This document shows positions 46,759 through 55,880 of a DNA stretch of 64,000 nucleotides, one piece after another. The translations under genes and the position numbers were made by a program. Origin of the DNA: Variovorax boronicumulans (lineage in GTDB: Bacteria; Pseudomonadota; Gammaproteobacteria; Burkholderiales; Burkholderiaceae_C); assembly GCF_019352895.1 (NCBI RefSeq), contig NZ_JAAAFX010000003.1:1-64000 (forward strand), in the 5' to 3' direction. Below the pieces are notes generated by a model. The model made no database searches. It was not told the origin of the DNA and was given only the letters and a program-made list of their open reading frames with translations. Every line of letters begins with the position of its first letter. Position 1 is the first letter of the stretch.

Positions 46759-46784
46759 CTCCCTCTCCCCTTGGGGAGAGGGAG
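46759..46784. repeat. Long perfect inverted repeat between binding protein and dehydrogenase genes
   Basis: CTCCCTCTCCCC-TT-GGGGAGAGGGAG, a 12-bp stem with a 2-nt centre. This sequence type is a very common intergenic palindrome of proteobacteria. Located 11 bp after the binding-protein stop, it could cap that mRNA and lower expression of the dehydrogenase. Confidence 0.8.
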
Positions 46785-46809
46785 CCAGATACCAGAACCT
46801 CCAGGATTG

Positions 46810-47973
46810 ATGACCGATATGCCTCTTCGCAAGCTGCGCTACGCCATGGTCGGCGGCGGCCGCGATGCCTTCATCGGCGCGGTGCACCGCCACGCCATCG
46901 CGCTGGACGGCCAGTGCGAGCTGGTGGCCGGCGCGCTGTCGTCCAACGCCGAGAAGGCGCGTGCCTCGGGCCGCGACCTGTTCCTGGCCGAGGCGCGCAA
47001 CCATGGCGACTGGCAGGCGCTGCTGGCCGACGAGCTGCAGCGGCCCGCGCACGAGCGCATCGATTTCGTCGTCATCGTGACGCCCAACCATGTGCACTTC
47101 CCGGTGGCACAGGCCTTCGTGGAAGCCGGCTTCCATGTCGTGTGCGACAAGCCCCTGGTGCACACCCAGGCCGAGGCCGATGCATTGGTGCGCGCGGTCG
47201 CGCGCCAGGGCACGGTGTTCGGCGTGACCTACAACTACAGCGGCTATCCGATGGTGCGCCAGGCGCGCGCCATGGTGCGCGCCGGCGAGATCGGCGAGAT
47301 CCGCAAGGTGATCGTCGAGTACAGCCAGGGCTGGCTCGCGACGGCGCTCGAGGCCGGCGGCAACAAGCAGGCCGGCTGGCGGACCGACCCCGCGAAGAGC
47401 GGGGCGGCGGGCGCCATCGGCGACATCGGCTCGCATGCCGAGAACCTGATCGCCACCGTCACCGGCCTGGAGATCGCGCAGCTGTGCGCCGACCTCGGCG
47501 CGCTGGTGCCGGGCCGTGCGCTCGACGACGACGCCAACCTGCTGCTGCGCTTCTCGAACGGCGCGCGTGGCGTGCTGGTGGCCTCGCAGATCAACACCGG
47601 CCTGGAGAACGACCTGCGTCTGCGCGTGTCGGGCACGCTGGGCACGCTCGACTGGCGGCAGGAGCAGCCCAGCGAGCTGGTGCACCACCCGGTCGACGGC
47701 CCCAAGCGCATCCTCACGCGCGGCTCGCCCTGGCTGCACGCGGCGGCGCAGCGCGCGAGCCGGCTGCCCAGCGGCCATCCCGAGGGTTTCATCGAGGCCT
47801 TCGCCAACGTCTATGCGGGCGTGGTCGCGGACCTGCGTGCGCGCCTGGAAGGCGTGGCGGCCGATCCGCTGGCGGCCGACTATCCGCGCGTGGAAGACGG
47901 CGCGCGCGGCGTGCGTTTCATCGAACGCACGGTGGCCTCGGCGGCCAGCGAGGCCAAGTGGACGGCGTGGTGA
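46810..47973 (+). CDS. Gfo/Idh/MocA family oxidoreductase
   Basis: NAD(P)-dependent dehydrogenase of about 387 residues acting on a sugar, inositol or derivative. N-terminal Rossmann segment [18 protein letters not shown], the cofactor-site motif [12 protein letters not shown] with the catalytic Lys, then [25 protein letters not shown]. It starts at ATG 46810 (ATG 46819 possible). It is the last gene of the sugar operon and presumably acts on the imported compound. Confidence 0.9.
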   Translation: MTDMPLRKLRYAMVGGGRDAFIGAVHRHAIALDGQCELVAGALSSNAEKARASGRDLFLAEARNHGDWQALLADELQRPAHERIDFVVIVTPNHVHFPVAQAFVEAGFHVVCDKPLVHTQAEADALVRAVARQGTVFGVTYNYSGYPMVRQARAMVRAGEIGEIRKVIVEYSQGWLATALEAGGNKQAGWRTDPAKSGAAGAIGDIGSHAENLIATVTGLEIAQLCADLGALVPGRALDDDANLLLRFSNGARGVLVASQINTGLENDLRLRVSGTLGTLDWRQEQPSELVHHPVDGPKRILTRGSPWLHAAAQRASRLPSGHPEGFIEAFANVYAGVVADLRARLEGVAADPLAADYPRVEDGARGVRFIERTVASAASEAKWTAW

Positions 47974-47994
47974 ACGCCGTCGCGACGCGCTGAA

Positions 47995-50013
47995 TCAGGC
48001 GATCTCGCCGGGCGCGGAGCGCACCGTGTCGCGCCCCGCGGCCTTGGCCGCATAGCAGGCTGCATCGGCCGCCTCGATCCAGGCATCGACCGAGGCCGTG
48101 TCCGCGTGCAGGCTGGCCACGCCCGCACTCGCACCGACGCGGAGCATGCCCTGCTCCCAGGGCAGCGCCACGGCATTGATGGCACGCCGCACATCGTCGG
48201 CAATGCGCATGGCCGTTGCATGCGGGCAGCGCTCGAGCAGCAGCGCGAACTCGTCGCCGCCCATGCGCACCGCGAGGTCGCCCGCGCGCACGCAGGAGGC
48301 AATGGCGGTCGCCACGGTCAGCAGCATCAGGTCGCCGGCCAGGTGGCCCGCGGTGTCGTTGACCGGCTTGAAGCGGTCGAGGTCGATGAACACCAGCGCA
48401 GCCGGCAGCGAGCGCGGCAGCGCGCCGACCAGGCGCTGCGCCTGCAGCGCAAAGGCCTTGCGGTTGGCCAGGCCGGTGAGCGGGTCGTGCGTGGCCGACC
48501 ATTCGAGCTGCTCGCGCGCGGCCTTCTGGGCCTCGATGTCGTTGAGCGTCCAGATGGTGCCCTGCGCGCGGTCCACGTCGTCGACCGGCTTGCTGCGCAG
48601 GGCGGCCCAGAAGCGCGTGCCGTCGCAACGCAGCAACTGCCATTCGCCGGCATACGAGAGTCCGGCCCGGAAGGCGGCCTGCTCGTGCGCGGCAAAGGCC
48701 GCAAAGTCTTCGTCGGAGCCGAACAGCGCACGCACCGTGCGGGCCAGATGGTCCTCCTGGGTGCCTGCCATCAGCCGGCAGAACTCCGCGTTGACGAGTT
48801 CGAATTTCGAGCCCTGCACGAAGGCGATGCCCATCGGTGCCGCGCCCATCACCGAGCCCAGCCGGCCCAGCACCTCGGCGTTCTGTTCTTCCAGCGTGGC
48901 GCGCTCGATGCCCACGCGCCGCAGCACCCGGCTCAGGCTGCCGATCTCGCCCGAGGCCACGGGCCAGCCGGCCTGCGGCTGCAGCAGGCCGTCGAACAGA
49001 TGCTGGGCGCGATGTTCGAGCAAGGTCAGCGGCCGCAGCAGCCGCCAGAGAAACAGCAGCATGGCAGCCGACAGCAAGGCGATCAGCGCGATCGCGCCGA
49101 TCAGCGCATCCTTGCGCGCATCGCGCAAGGGCGCCAGCAGCTCCGCTTCTGCGCGTGTGCGCCAGACCATCCAGTCGGGCCCGGGCACGCCCGCGGCACT
49201 CACCACTTCGCCAGTTTGCGGCAACACCAGCCCCTGGGGTTCGACCGGCGAACCGTGGGCCACCCAGGCGGCAAAGGCCTGGCTCAGCCGCGCATCGTCC
49301 GACAGCAGCGTCATGATCCGGCGGCGGTCGGGATGCGCCAGCACGCGGCCGTGCTCGTCGGTCACCACCACGATCGCCGAGGCCTCGTTGCCTTGTGCAT
49401 CGACCAGGCCGTCGAGCAGGTCGCGGCCGCTCAGGCGCAAGGAGCCGCCAAGCACCGCGTAGACGCCCTCGGCACTGCGTGCCGGCTGCGTCAGCACGAT
49501 CACAGGCTCGCCGCTGACCTTGCTGGGCAGCGGCTCCGACACCATGGACCGGCCCTCTTGCAAGGTGCGACGGAAGTAGTCGCGGTCGGCCAGGTCGATG
49601 CGCGGGCGGCTGATGCCGGTCTCGTCCGCGTAGATTCGCATCTCGCCTGCTGCCGTGGCCACGAAGAGGTTGCTGTACATGTTGCGCAGCACCGGCTGGC
49701 CCTCGAAGAAGCGCGCGATGGCCGTGTCGTCGGCCAGCGTCGCGGGATCCAGCCGGAAGGCCACCGCCTGCAGCGCGCGCTGCAGCCCGACCACGCGGCG
49801 CGACAGCAGGGCCGCGGTGCGCGCGGCCTCGCTGATCTCGCGCTGGCGCTCCGCCCGCAGCGTGTCCTGCTCGGCGCGGGTGATCAGCAGCACCGCGATC
49901 AGCCCGATGCCCAGCACCAGCGCCGCGATGCCGCCGATGGTGATGCGCAGCTTGAGCGACCCCAGCGCCCAACGCAGGCGCTTCAGTCGAGGGCTCACGA
50001 TGATTTCAGGCAT
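47995..50013 (-). CDS. Membrane diguanylate cyclase (Cache-PAS-GGDEF)
   Basis: A 672-residue signalling enzyme predicted to make cyclic di-GMP. A transmembrane helix near 25-45 and another near 300-320 enclose a periplasmic dCache-like sensor with IDLADRDYFRRTLQEG. A PAS-like domain (about 390-510) precedes the GGDEF domain. The catalytic GGDEF is intact at 585-589, and the inhibitory I-site RAGD sits five residues before it (576-579), so product feedback is expected. No EAL domain. It converges on the sugar dehydrogenase gene. Confidence 0.92.
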   Translation of the reverse strand: MPEIIVSPRLKRLRWALGSLKLRITIGGIAALVLGIGLIAVLLITRAEQDTLRAERQREISEAARTAALLSRRVVGLQRALQAVAFRLDPATLADDTAIARFFEGQPVLRNMYSNLFVATAAGEMRIYADETGISRPRIDLADRDYFRRTLQEGRSMVSEPLPSKVSGEPVIVLTQPARSAEGVYAVLGGSLRLSGRDLLDGLVDAQGNEASAIVVVTDEHGRVLAHPDRRRIMTLLSDDARLSQAFAAWVAHGSPVEPQGLVLPQTGEVVSAAGVPGPDWMVWRTRAEAELLAPLRDARKDALIGAIALIALLSAAMLLFLWRLLRPLTLLEHRAQHLFDGLLQPQAGWPVASGEIGSLSRVLRRVGIERATLEEQNAEVLGRLGSVMGAAPMGIAFVQGSKFELVNAEFCRLMAGTQEDHLARTVRALFGSDEDFAAFAAHEQAAFRAGLSYAGEWQLLRCDGTRFWAALRSKPVDDVDRAQGTIWTLNDIEAQKAAREQLEWSATHDPLTGLANRKAFALQAQRLVGALPRSLPAALVFIDLDRFKPVNDTAGHLAGDLMLLTVATAIASCVRAGDLAVRMGGDEFALLLERCPHATAMRIADDVRRAINAVALPWEQGMLRVGASAGVASLHADTASVDAWIEAADAACYAAKAAGRDTVRSAPGEIA

Positions 50014-50218
50014 GGCGGGTGAACATCACGGCAGGGCAAGGACAAGCGCTTTCGGAGGGGGGCGAGCGTCTTCGTTGCGGACGCAATCCCGCCCATTGTG
50101 GGGGCTGGGTGGACGCACGGGCGAACCGGAGTGTGGCAGGCGTCGCGCGATCCGTGCGTAGGTTCCTGCCCACAGCGTTTCGCGGTGCCGCGTCGGCGGC
50201 GTCCGTCGACGGGCGGCC

Positions 50219-50224
50219 TACGAT
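50219..50224 (+). promoter_or_regulatory. -10-like box TACGAT 8 nt before the exonuclease start
   Basis: TACGAT ends 8 nt before ATG 50233, placing transcription start at the start codon. No ribosome binding site is present. One of five such sites in this window. Confidence 0.38.
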
Positions 50225-50232
50225 TGCAGCCC

Positions 50233-51357
50233 ATGGATTCGCCGTCTTCCGCCTCCTCCGCCCCGCGCGCCGACGACCTGGTGATCGCGCGGCCCGAGGG
50301 CCTCTATTGCCCGCCCGGCGACTTCTACATCGACCCCTGGCGGCCCGTGGACCGGGCCGTCATCACGCATGCGCATTCGGACCATGCGCGCGTCGGCCAT
50401 GGCCATTACCTTGCACACACCGACAGTGAGGGCACGCTGCGCACGCGGCTCGGCGCCGACATCCCGCTGCAGACGCTGCCCTACGGCCAGGCGATCGAAC
50501 ACCTTGGCGTGCGCATCTCGCTGCACCCGGCCGGCCATGTGCTGGGCTCGGCGCAGGTGCGGCTCGAACACGGCGGCCGCGTGTGGGTGGCCTCGGGCGA
50601 CTACAAGACCGAGCCCGACGGCACCTGCACGCCCTTCGAGCCCGTGCCCTGCGACACCTTCATCACCGAGTCGACCTTCGGCCTGCCGATCTACCGCTGG
50701 CCCACGCAGGCGGTGCTGTTCGCGGAAATCAACGACTGGTGGCGCCGCAATGCCGACGAGGGGCGCGCCTCGGTGCTCTTCTGCTATGCCTTCGGCAAGG
50801 CGCAGCGCATCCTGCACGGCGTCGATGCGGGCATCGGGCCGATCGTGGTGCACGGCGCCGTCGAGCCGCTGAATGCGGTGTACCGCGCGGCCGGCGTGGC
50901 GCTGCCGCCCACGCTGCGCGTGAGCGACCCCGGCGTCGATGCGCAGCTGCTCAAGCGTGCGCTGGTGCTGGCGCCACCTTCGGCCCAGGGCACGCCCTGG
51001 ATGCGGCGCTTCGGCAGCTATGTCGATGCCTTCGCCAGCGGCTGGATGCAGCTGCGCGGCACGCGCCGGCGCCGTGGTGTGGACCGCGGCTTCGTGATGA
51101 GCGACCACGCCGACTGGCCCGGGCTGCAGCGCGCGATCGCGGGCACCGGCGCCGAGCGCGTGTTCGTCACCCATGGCAGCGTGGCGGTGCTGGTGCGCTG
51201 GCTCACGGAGAACGGGCTGGAGGCGCAGGGCTTCCAGACGGCGTATGGGGAGGAGGATGGCGAGGAGGCGCCGGCTGCTTCGACGGTGGTGCGCGATGGG
51301 GAGGCCGCGAGCCCCCATCCCGGCCTTCCCCCACAGGGGGAAGGAGCAACGGCATGA
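50233..51357 (+). CDS. Ligase-associated DNA exonuclease (metallo-beta-lactamase fold)
   Basis: A 374-residue beta-CASP-type nuclease of the family found next to ATP-dependent ligases. The metal motif THAHSDHARVGHG is near residues 45-57, with later SGDYKTEPDGTC, ESTFGLPIYRWP and SDHADW. ATG 50233 is used because the conserved domain starts soon after and the preceding codons are unrelated. The last 12 or so residues (ASPHPGLPPQGEG) come from a palindromic repeat rather than the enzyme family. It overlaps the ligase gene by ATGA. Confidence 0.9.
   Translation: MDSPSSASSAPRADDLVIARPEGLYCPPGDFYIDPWRPVDRAVITHAHSDHARVGHGHYLAHTDSEGTLRTRLGADIPLQTLPYGQAIEHLGVRISLHPAGHVLGSAQVRLEHGGRVWVASGDYKTEPDGTCTPFEPVPCDTFITESTFGLPIYRWPTQAVLFAEINDWWRRNADEGRASVLFCYAFGKAQRILHGVDAGIGPIVVHGAVEPLNAVYRAAGVALPPTLRVSDPGVDAQLLKRALVLAPPSAQGTPWMRRFGSYVDAFASGWMQLRGTRRRRGVDRGFVMSDHADWPGLQRAIAGTGAERVFVTHGSVAVLVRWLTENGLEAQGFQTAYGEEDGEEAPAASTVVRDGEAASPHPGLPPQGEGATA
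51324..51344. repeat. Palindromic repeat at the exonuclease-ligase junction
   Basis: CCTTCCCCC-ACA-GGGGGAAGG forms a perfect 9-bp hairpin. It encodes the C-terminus of the exonuclease, and its right arm contains most of the AAGGAG ribosome binding site (51341-51346) of the ligase, whose ATG is at 51354. Confidence 0.8.
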
Positions 51358-53006
51358 AGGCCTTCGCCGCGCTGTACCGCGAGCTTGACGCCACCACCTC
51401 GAGCCTGGCCAAGCAGGCCGCGTTGCAGCGCTACCTGCGCACGGCCGCGGCCGAGGACAGCGCCTGGGCCGTCTATTTCCTGGCCGGCGGCAAGCCGCGC
51501 CAGCTGGTGCCGACCAAGCTGCTGCGCCTGCTCGCGCAGGAGGCCGCGGGCCTGCCCGAGTGGCTGTTCGACGAAAGCTATGAAGCGGTGGGCGACCTGG
51601 CCGAGACCATTGCGCTGTTGCTGCCGCCGCCCACCGAGACGCACGAACTCGGCCTCGCAGCCTGGATCACGCAGCGCCTGCTGCCGCTGCGCAAGCTGCC
51701 GCCCGAGGCGCTCACGGCCGCGCTGCGCGCGCAGTGGCCGCAGCTCGCGCTCGAGGAGCGGCTGGTGTACTTCAAGCTCATCACGGGCAGCTTCCGCGTG
51801 GGCGTGTCGCGGCTGCAGGTCACGCAGGCGCTGGCGGCGGTGGGCGCGCTCGACCCCAAGCGCGTCGCGCAGCGGCTCATGGGCTACACCCACATCGGCG
51901 GCCTGCCGAGCGCGGCCGACTATGCGGGGTTGATCGCCCCGGAGAACGACAGCGAACTCAACCAGAAGACCAGCGGCCAGCCCTATCCCTTCTTTCTCGC
52001 GCACCCCTTCAACCTGCCGCTGGAACAGTTCGATGCGGTCCTCGGCCCGCCCTCGGACTGGATCGTCGAATGGAAGTGGGACGGCATCCGCGCGCAGCTG
52101 GTCAAGCGCGCGGGCGTGGTGTCGCTGTGGTCGCGCGGCGAGGAACTGGTGACCGACCGCTTTCCCGAGCTGGCGCTGATGGGCGAGGCGCTGCCCGACG
52201 GCACGGTGCTCGACGGCGAGATCGTGGTGTGGCGCGAAGACCAGGTACAGCCCTTCGCCGAGCTGCAGCGCCGCATCGGCCGCAAGACGCTGGGGCCCAA
52301 GCTGCTGCGCGAGATCCCGGTGGTTCTGCTGGGCTACGACCTGCTCGAATGGGAAGGCCGTGACCTGCGCATGCAGCCGCAGCAGGAACGCCGCCAGCGG
52401 CTCGATGCGCTGATCGCGCAAGTGCGGCACCCGCAACTCATCGCGAGCCCGATGCTCGAAGGCGCCGATTGGGCCGACCTGGCGCGCCAGCGCGAGGCCG
52501 CGCGCGCGATGGGCGTCGAGGGGATGATGCTCAAGCAGCGCCACGCGCACTACGGCGTGGGCCGCACCAAGGACGTGGGCACCTGGTGGAAGTGGAAGAT
52601 CGACCCGTTGAGCATCGACGCGGTGCTGATCTACGCGCAGCGCGGCCATGGCCGCCGCGCCAGCCTCTACAGCGACTACACCTTCGCGGTCTGGGACGGC
52701 TCCCCCGAACATGCCGAGCGCAAGCTGGTGCCCTTCGCCAAGGCCTATTCGGGCCTCACCGATGCCGAGATGGGCCGCGTCGACGCGGTGATCCGCAAGA
52801 CCACCATCGAGAGCTTCGGCCCGGTGCGCAGCGTCAAGCCGACGCTGGTGTTCGAGCTGGGCTTCGAGGGCATCGCCCGCAGCCCGCGCCACAAGAGCGG
52901 CATCGCGGTGCGCTTTCCGCGCATGCTGCGCTGGCGCGAGGACAAGCCGGTGGACGAGGCCGATACGCTGGAAACACTCGAGGCGCTGCTGCCCGCGCAG
53001 CGCTGA
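51354..53006 (+). CDS. ATP-dependent DNA ligase (bacterial ligase B/LigC-like)
   Basis: DNA repair ligase of 550 residues. An N-terminal DNA-binding domain (1-200) precedes the adenylation domain with the nucleotidyl Lys241 in EWKWDGIRAQ, then VLDGEIVVW, GVEGMMLKQRHAHYGVG and WWKWKIDPLSID, and an OB-fold end. This type is usually encoded with the exonuclease, an Lhr helicase and a phosphoesterase; only the exonuclease is present here. Its start overlaps the exonuclease stop. Confidence 0.93.
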   Translation: MKAFAALYRELDATTSSLAKQAALQRYLRTAAAEDSAWAVYFLAGGKPRQLVPTKLLRLLAQEAAGLPEWLFDESYEAVGDLAETIALLLPPPTETHELGLAAWITQRLLPLRKLPPEALTAALRAQWPQLALEERLVYFKLITGSFRVGVSRLQVTQALAAVGALDPKRVAQRLMGYTHIGGLPSAADYAGLIAPENDSELNQKTSGQPYPFFLAHPFNLPLEQFDAVLGPPSDWIVEWKWDGIRAQLVKRAGVVSLWSRGEELVTDRFPELALMGEALPDGTVLDGEIVVWREDQVQPFAELQRRIGRKTLGPKLLREIPVVLLGYDLLEWEGRDLRMQPQQERRQRLDALIAQVRHPQLIASPMLEGADWADLARQREAARAMGVEGMMLKQRHAHYGVGRTKDVGTWWKWKIDPLSIDAVLIYAQRGHGRRASLYSDYTFAVWDGSPEHAERKLVPFAKAYSGLTDAEMGRVDAVIRKTTIESFGPVRSVKPTLVFELGFEGIARSPRHKSGIAVRFPRMLRWREDKPVDEADTLETLEALLPAQR

Positions 53007-53012
53007 AGCCGT

Positions 53013-53909
53013 CTAACCACCCCCGAACAGCTGCGCCACCGTGCGCCGCAGCCAGGCATTGCCTGCCTCCGCATGGAAGCGCTCGTGCCAGTGCTGCTTG
53101 ACGGCATAGGAGGGCAGGGCGAAGGGCAGCTCCATCAATCGCACCGGCTCCTGCGTGGCCAGCACCTCGCCCAGCACGCGCGGCACGATCACCACCAGCT
53201 CGGTGTGGGCCACGATGCGCGCCACGCTCAGGAAGCTCGACAGCCGCGCCACCACGTTGCGTTGCACGCCGAGGCGCGCCAGCGTGGTGTCGACGATCGC
53301 ATGGCCGGTGCCGGACGACGAGATCACCGCATGGGCCTCGGCCTCGAAGCGCTTCTTCGTGAGCCGCGCGCCGACGCGCGGATGGTTCCGCGCCACCAGC
53401 GCCACGAAGTTCTGCATGAACAGCGTCTGCTGGTAGAAGCCCGCATCGAGCTGCGGCATGAAGCCGACCGCCAGGTCGACCTCGCCGTCCTCGAGCCGGC
53501 GGCCGCTGGCGGTGGAGATGATCTCGGTCTCCAGGTGCACGCCCGGTGCCACGCGCCGCAGGTGGTCGAGCAGGCCGGGCAGCAGCACCACCTCGCTGAT
53601 GTCGGTCATGCAGATGCGGAAGTTGCGCCGGGCCTGCGCCGGGTCGAAGGCGCTGCGGCTGCCGCGCGCGGCTTCCAGCTGGGCCAGCGCCTCGCGCAGG
53701 TGCGGATGGATGCGTTCGGCATGCGGGGTCGGCTGCATGCCGCGCGCCGTGCGGGTGAACAGCCGATCGTCGAAGTGCTCGCGCAGCTTGTTGAGCATGG
53801 TGCTGGCGGCCGCCTGCGCCAGCCCCAGGTGCTCGGCGGCCTTCGACACGCTGCCGGTCTTGTAGACCGCGTCGAACACGGCGAGCCAGTCGAGATCGAG
53901 TTTGGACAT
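53013..53909 (-). CDS. LysR family transcriptional regulator
   Basis: Regulator of 298 residues with N-terminal helix-turn-helix (KTGSVSKAAEHLGLAQAAASTMLNKLRE, in part SKAAEHLGLAQAAAS) and an effector-binding domain. ATG 53909 has AGGAG 7 nt upstream. It is transcribed away from the gentisate genes, the usual arrangement for an activator of the neighbouring catabolic operon; the inducer is presumably 3-hydroxybenzoate or gentisate (inference). It converges on the ligase gene with 6 bp between stops. Confidence 0.92.
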   Translation of the reverse strand: MSKLDLDWLAVFDAVYKTGSVSKAAEHLGLAQAAASTMLNKLREHFDDRLFTRTARGMQPTPHAERIHPHLREALAQLEAARGSRSAFDPAQARRNFRICMTDISEVVLLPGLLDHLRRVAPGVHLETEIISTASGRRLEDGEVDLAVGFMPQLDAGFYQQTLFMQNFVALVARNHPRVGARLTKKRFEAEAHAVISSSGTGHAIVDTTLARLGVQRNVVARLSSFLSVARIVAHTELVVIVPRVLGEVLATQEPVRLMELPFALPSYAVKQHWHERFHAEAGNAWLRRTVAQLFGGG

Positions 53910-53953
53910 GCGGGCAGCTCCTGAAGGCGAAGACTGCATTATCGAAAAACGAA

Positions 53954-53964
53954 ATACCAGGTAT
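53954..53964. promoter_or_regulatory. Palindrome ATACCAGGTAT in the LysR/gentisate divergent region
   Basis: A perfect inverted repeat in the 140-bp space between the divergent genes, with the ATAC...GTAT pattern often seen in LysR binding sites. It is 45 bp from the LysR start, consistent with autoregulation and activation of the gentisate operon. Confidence 0.4.
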
Positions 53965-54049
53965 CTGCTGGCGGGCTTGAAGCCATAGTGGGGGAGGCGA
54001 ACAATGGCGGACCCGGCATCGCAGCCGGACCGACCCAAGAGACAAGCCC

Positions 54050-55102
54050 ATGAACGACGCCTCGACTGCCGACGAACGCCGCGCCTACTACGAGCGCATC
54101 CAGCCCCTGCACCTCACGCCGCTGTGGGAGTCGCTGCATGCGCTGGTGCCGCGCGAGCCGCAGACGCCCTGCGTGCCGGCGCTCTGGCGCTACGACGCGA
54201 TCCGGCCGCTGCTGATGGCATCGGCCGATCTCATCACCGCCGACGAAGCCGTGCGCCGCGTGCTGGTGCTGGAGAACCCGGCCATTCCGGGGCGCTCGTC
54301 GATCACGCAGTCGCTCTACGCGGGCCTGCAGCTGATCATGCCCGGCGAGGTCGCGCCCTCGCACCGCCATGTGCAGTCGGCGCTGCGCTTCATCGTCGAC
54401 GGCAGGGGGGCCTACACCACGGTGGGTGGCGAACGCACCACCATGCACCCGGGCGACTTCATCATCACGCCTTCGTGGGCCTGGCACGACCACGGCAACG
54501 AGGGCATCGAGGGCGTGAGCGAACCGGTGGTGTGGCTCGACGGCCTCGACATCCCGATGGTGCGTTTCTTCGATGCCGGCTTCGCCGAGAACGACGACGC
54601 CAAGGTGCAGCACGTGGCGCGGCCCGAGGGCCACAGCCTGGCGCGCTTCGGCCACAACATGGTGCCGGTGCGGCACGACCACAGCTCGGCCACCTCGCCG
54701 ATCTTCAACTATCCCTACGCCCGCAGCCGCGAGGCCCTGGCGCAGCTGCAGAAGCAGGAGGCGCCCGACGCCTGGCTGGGCCACAAGCTGCGCTACATCA
54801 ACCCGCTGACCGGCGGCGCGCCGATGCCGACCATCGCGACGAACCTGCAACTGCTGCCGCGCGGCTTCGCGGGCAAGGCGCACCGCGCCACCGACGGCGC
54901 GGTCTACAGCGTGGTCGAAGGCCGCGGCACGGCCGAGATCGCGGGCCAGCGCTTCGACTTCGGCCCGCGCGACACCTTCGTCGTGCCCTCGTGGGCGCCG
55001 CTGAAGCTCACGGCCGCCGACGAAGTGGTGCTGTTCAGTTTTTCCGACCGCCCGGTCCAGCAGGCCATGGGCGTGCTGCGGGAAGCCTTCCTCCAAGACT
55101 GA
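54050..55102 (+). CDS. Gentisate 1,2-dioxygenase
   Basis: Fe(II) ring-cleavage enzyme of 350 residues that opens gentisate to maleylpyruvate. The bicupin fold has the metal site PGEVAPSHRHVQSALRF (His105, His107) followed by PSWAWHDHGNEG (His146, His148), and a second cupin after residue 260. It starts YERIQPLHLTPLWE, typical of the family. It is the first gene of the operon divergent from the LysR regulator. Confidence 0.93.
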   Translation: MNDASTADERRAYYERIQPLHLTPLWESLHALVPREPQTPCVPALWRYDAIRPLLMASADLITADEAVRRVLVLENPAIPGRSSITQSLYAGLQLIMPGEVAPSHRHVQSALRFIVDGRGAYTTVGGERTTMHPGDFIITPSWAWHDHGNEGIEGVSEPVVWLDGLDIPMVRFFDAGFAENDDAKVQHVARPEGHSLARFGHNMVPVRHDHSSATSPIFNYPYARSREALAQLQKQEAPDAWLGHKLRYINPLTGGAPMPTIATNLQLLPRGFAGKAHRATDGAVYSVVEGRGTAEIAGQRFDFGPRDTFVVPSWAPLKLTAADEVVLFSFSDRPVQQAMGVLREAFLQD

Positions 55103-55161
55103 GCGCTTCAGGTCTCGATCCTTTCATCTTTCATGCGCCGCCGCGTGCGGCAGGAGCCCTC

Positions 55162-55866
55162 ATGTCCTTTGCCTTCACCCCACCCGCGACCGTCGGCCTG
55201 CCCATCGTCGGCAGCGACGATCGATTCCCCGTGCGCCGGGTCTACTGCGTCGGCCGCAACTACGCGGCCCACGCGCGCGAGATGGGCTTCGACCCCGACC
55301 GCGAGCCGCCCTTCTTCTTCTGCAAGCCCAACGACGACGCCTCGGTGGTGCCGGTGGCCGAGGGAACGACGGCCACGCTGCCCTACCCGCCGCTGACGAA
55401 GAACTACCACTACGAGGCCGAGCTGGTGGTGGCCATCGGCAAGGGCGGGCGCGACATCGCGCAGGCCGATGCGGCATCGCATGTGTTCGGCTATGCCGTG
55501 GGCCTGGACATGACGCGCCGCGACCTGCAGATCGCCGCGCGCGAAAAGGGCCGGCCCTGGGAAGTGGGCAAGGCCTTCGATTTCTCCGCGCCCATCGCGC
55601 CCATCGTGCGCCGTGACGCGGCGCCTGACGTGCAGCGCGCGGGCATCGTGCTCGAGGTCGACGGCGCCGTGCGCCAGCAGGCCACCATCGCGCACCTGAT
55701 CTGGTCGATCGACGAGGTCATCGCGAACCTGTCCTCGCTGTTCACCCTGCAGCCCGGCGACCTGATCTTCACCGGTACGCCCGAGGGCGTGGGCGCGGTG
55801 CAGCCCGGCCAGACCATGGCCGTGCGCATCGACGGGCTGCCCTCGCTGTCGGTGCGTATCGACTGA
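55162..55866 (+). CDS. Fumarylacetoacetate hydrolase family protein (probable fumarylpyruvate hydrolase)
   Basis: A 234-residue metal-dependent hydrolase. Motifs include VYCVGRNYAAHAREMG, YEAELVVAIGKGGRDI and IFTGTPEGVGAVQPGQ, matching the NagK/YcgM type. In the gentisate pathway it would split fumarylpyruvate (or maleylpyruvate directly) to pyruvate and a C4 acid. CAGGAG lies before ATG 55162. Confidence 0.9.
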   Translation: MSFAFTPPATVGLPIVGSDDRFPVRRVYCVGRNYAAHAREMGFDPDREPPFFFCKPNDDASVVPVAEGTTATLPYPPLTKNYHYEAELVVAIGKGGRDIAQADAASHVFGYAVGLDMTRRDLQIAAREKGRPWEVGKAFDFSAPIAPIVRRDAAPDVQRAGIVLEVDGAVRQQATIAHLIWSIDEVIANLSSLFTLQPGDLIFTGTPEGVGAVQPGQTMAVRIDGLPSLSVRID

Positions 55867-55880
55867 GCCGGAGCGACGCG

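Noticed and set aside
46771-46809. A longer N-terminus for the Gfo/Idh/MocA dehydrogenase starting at 46771.
   Set aside because: It would translate part of the palindromic repeat. The Rossmann fold begins shortly after ATG 46810.
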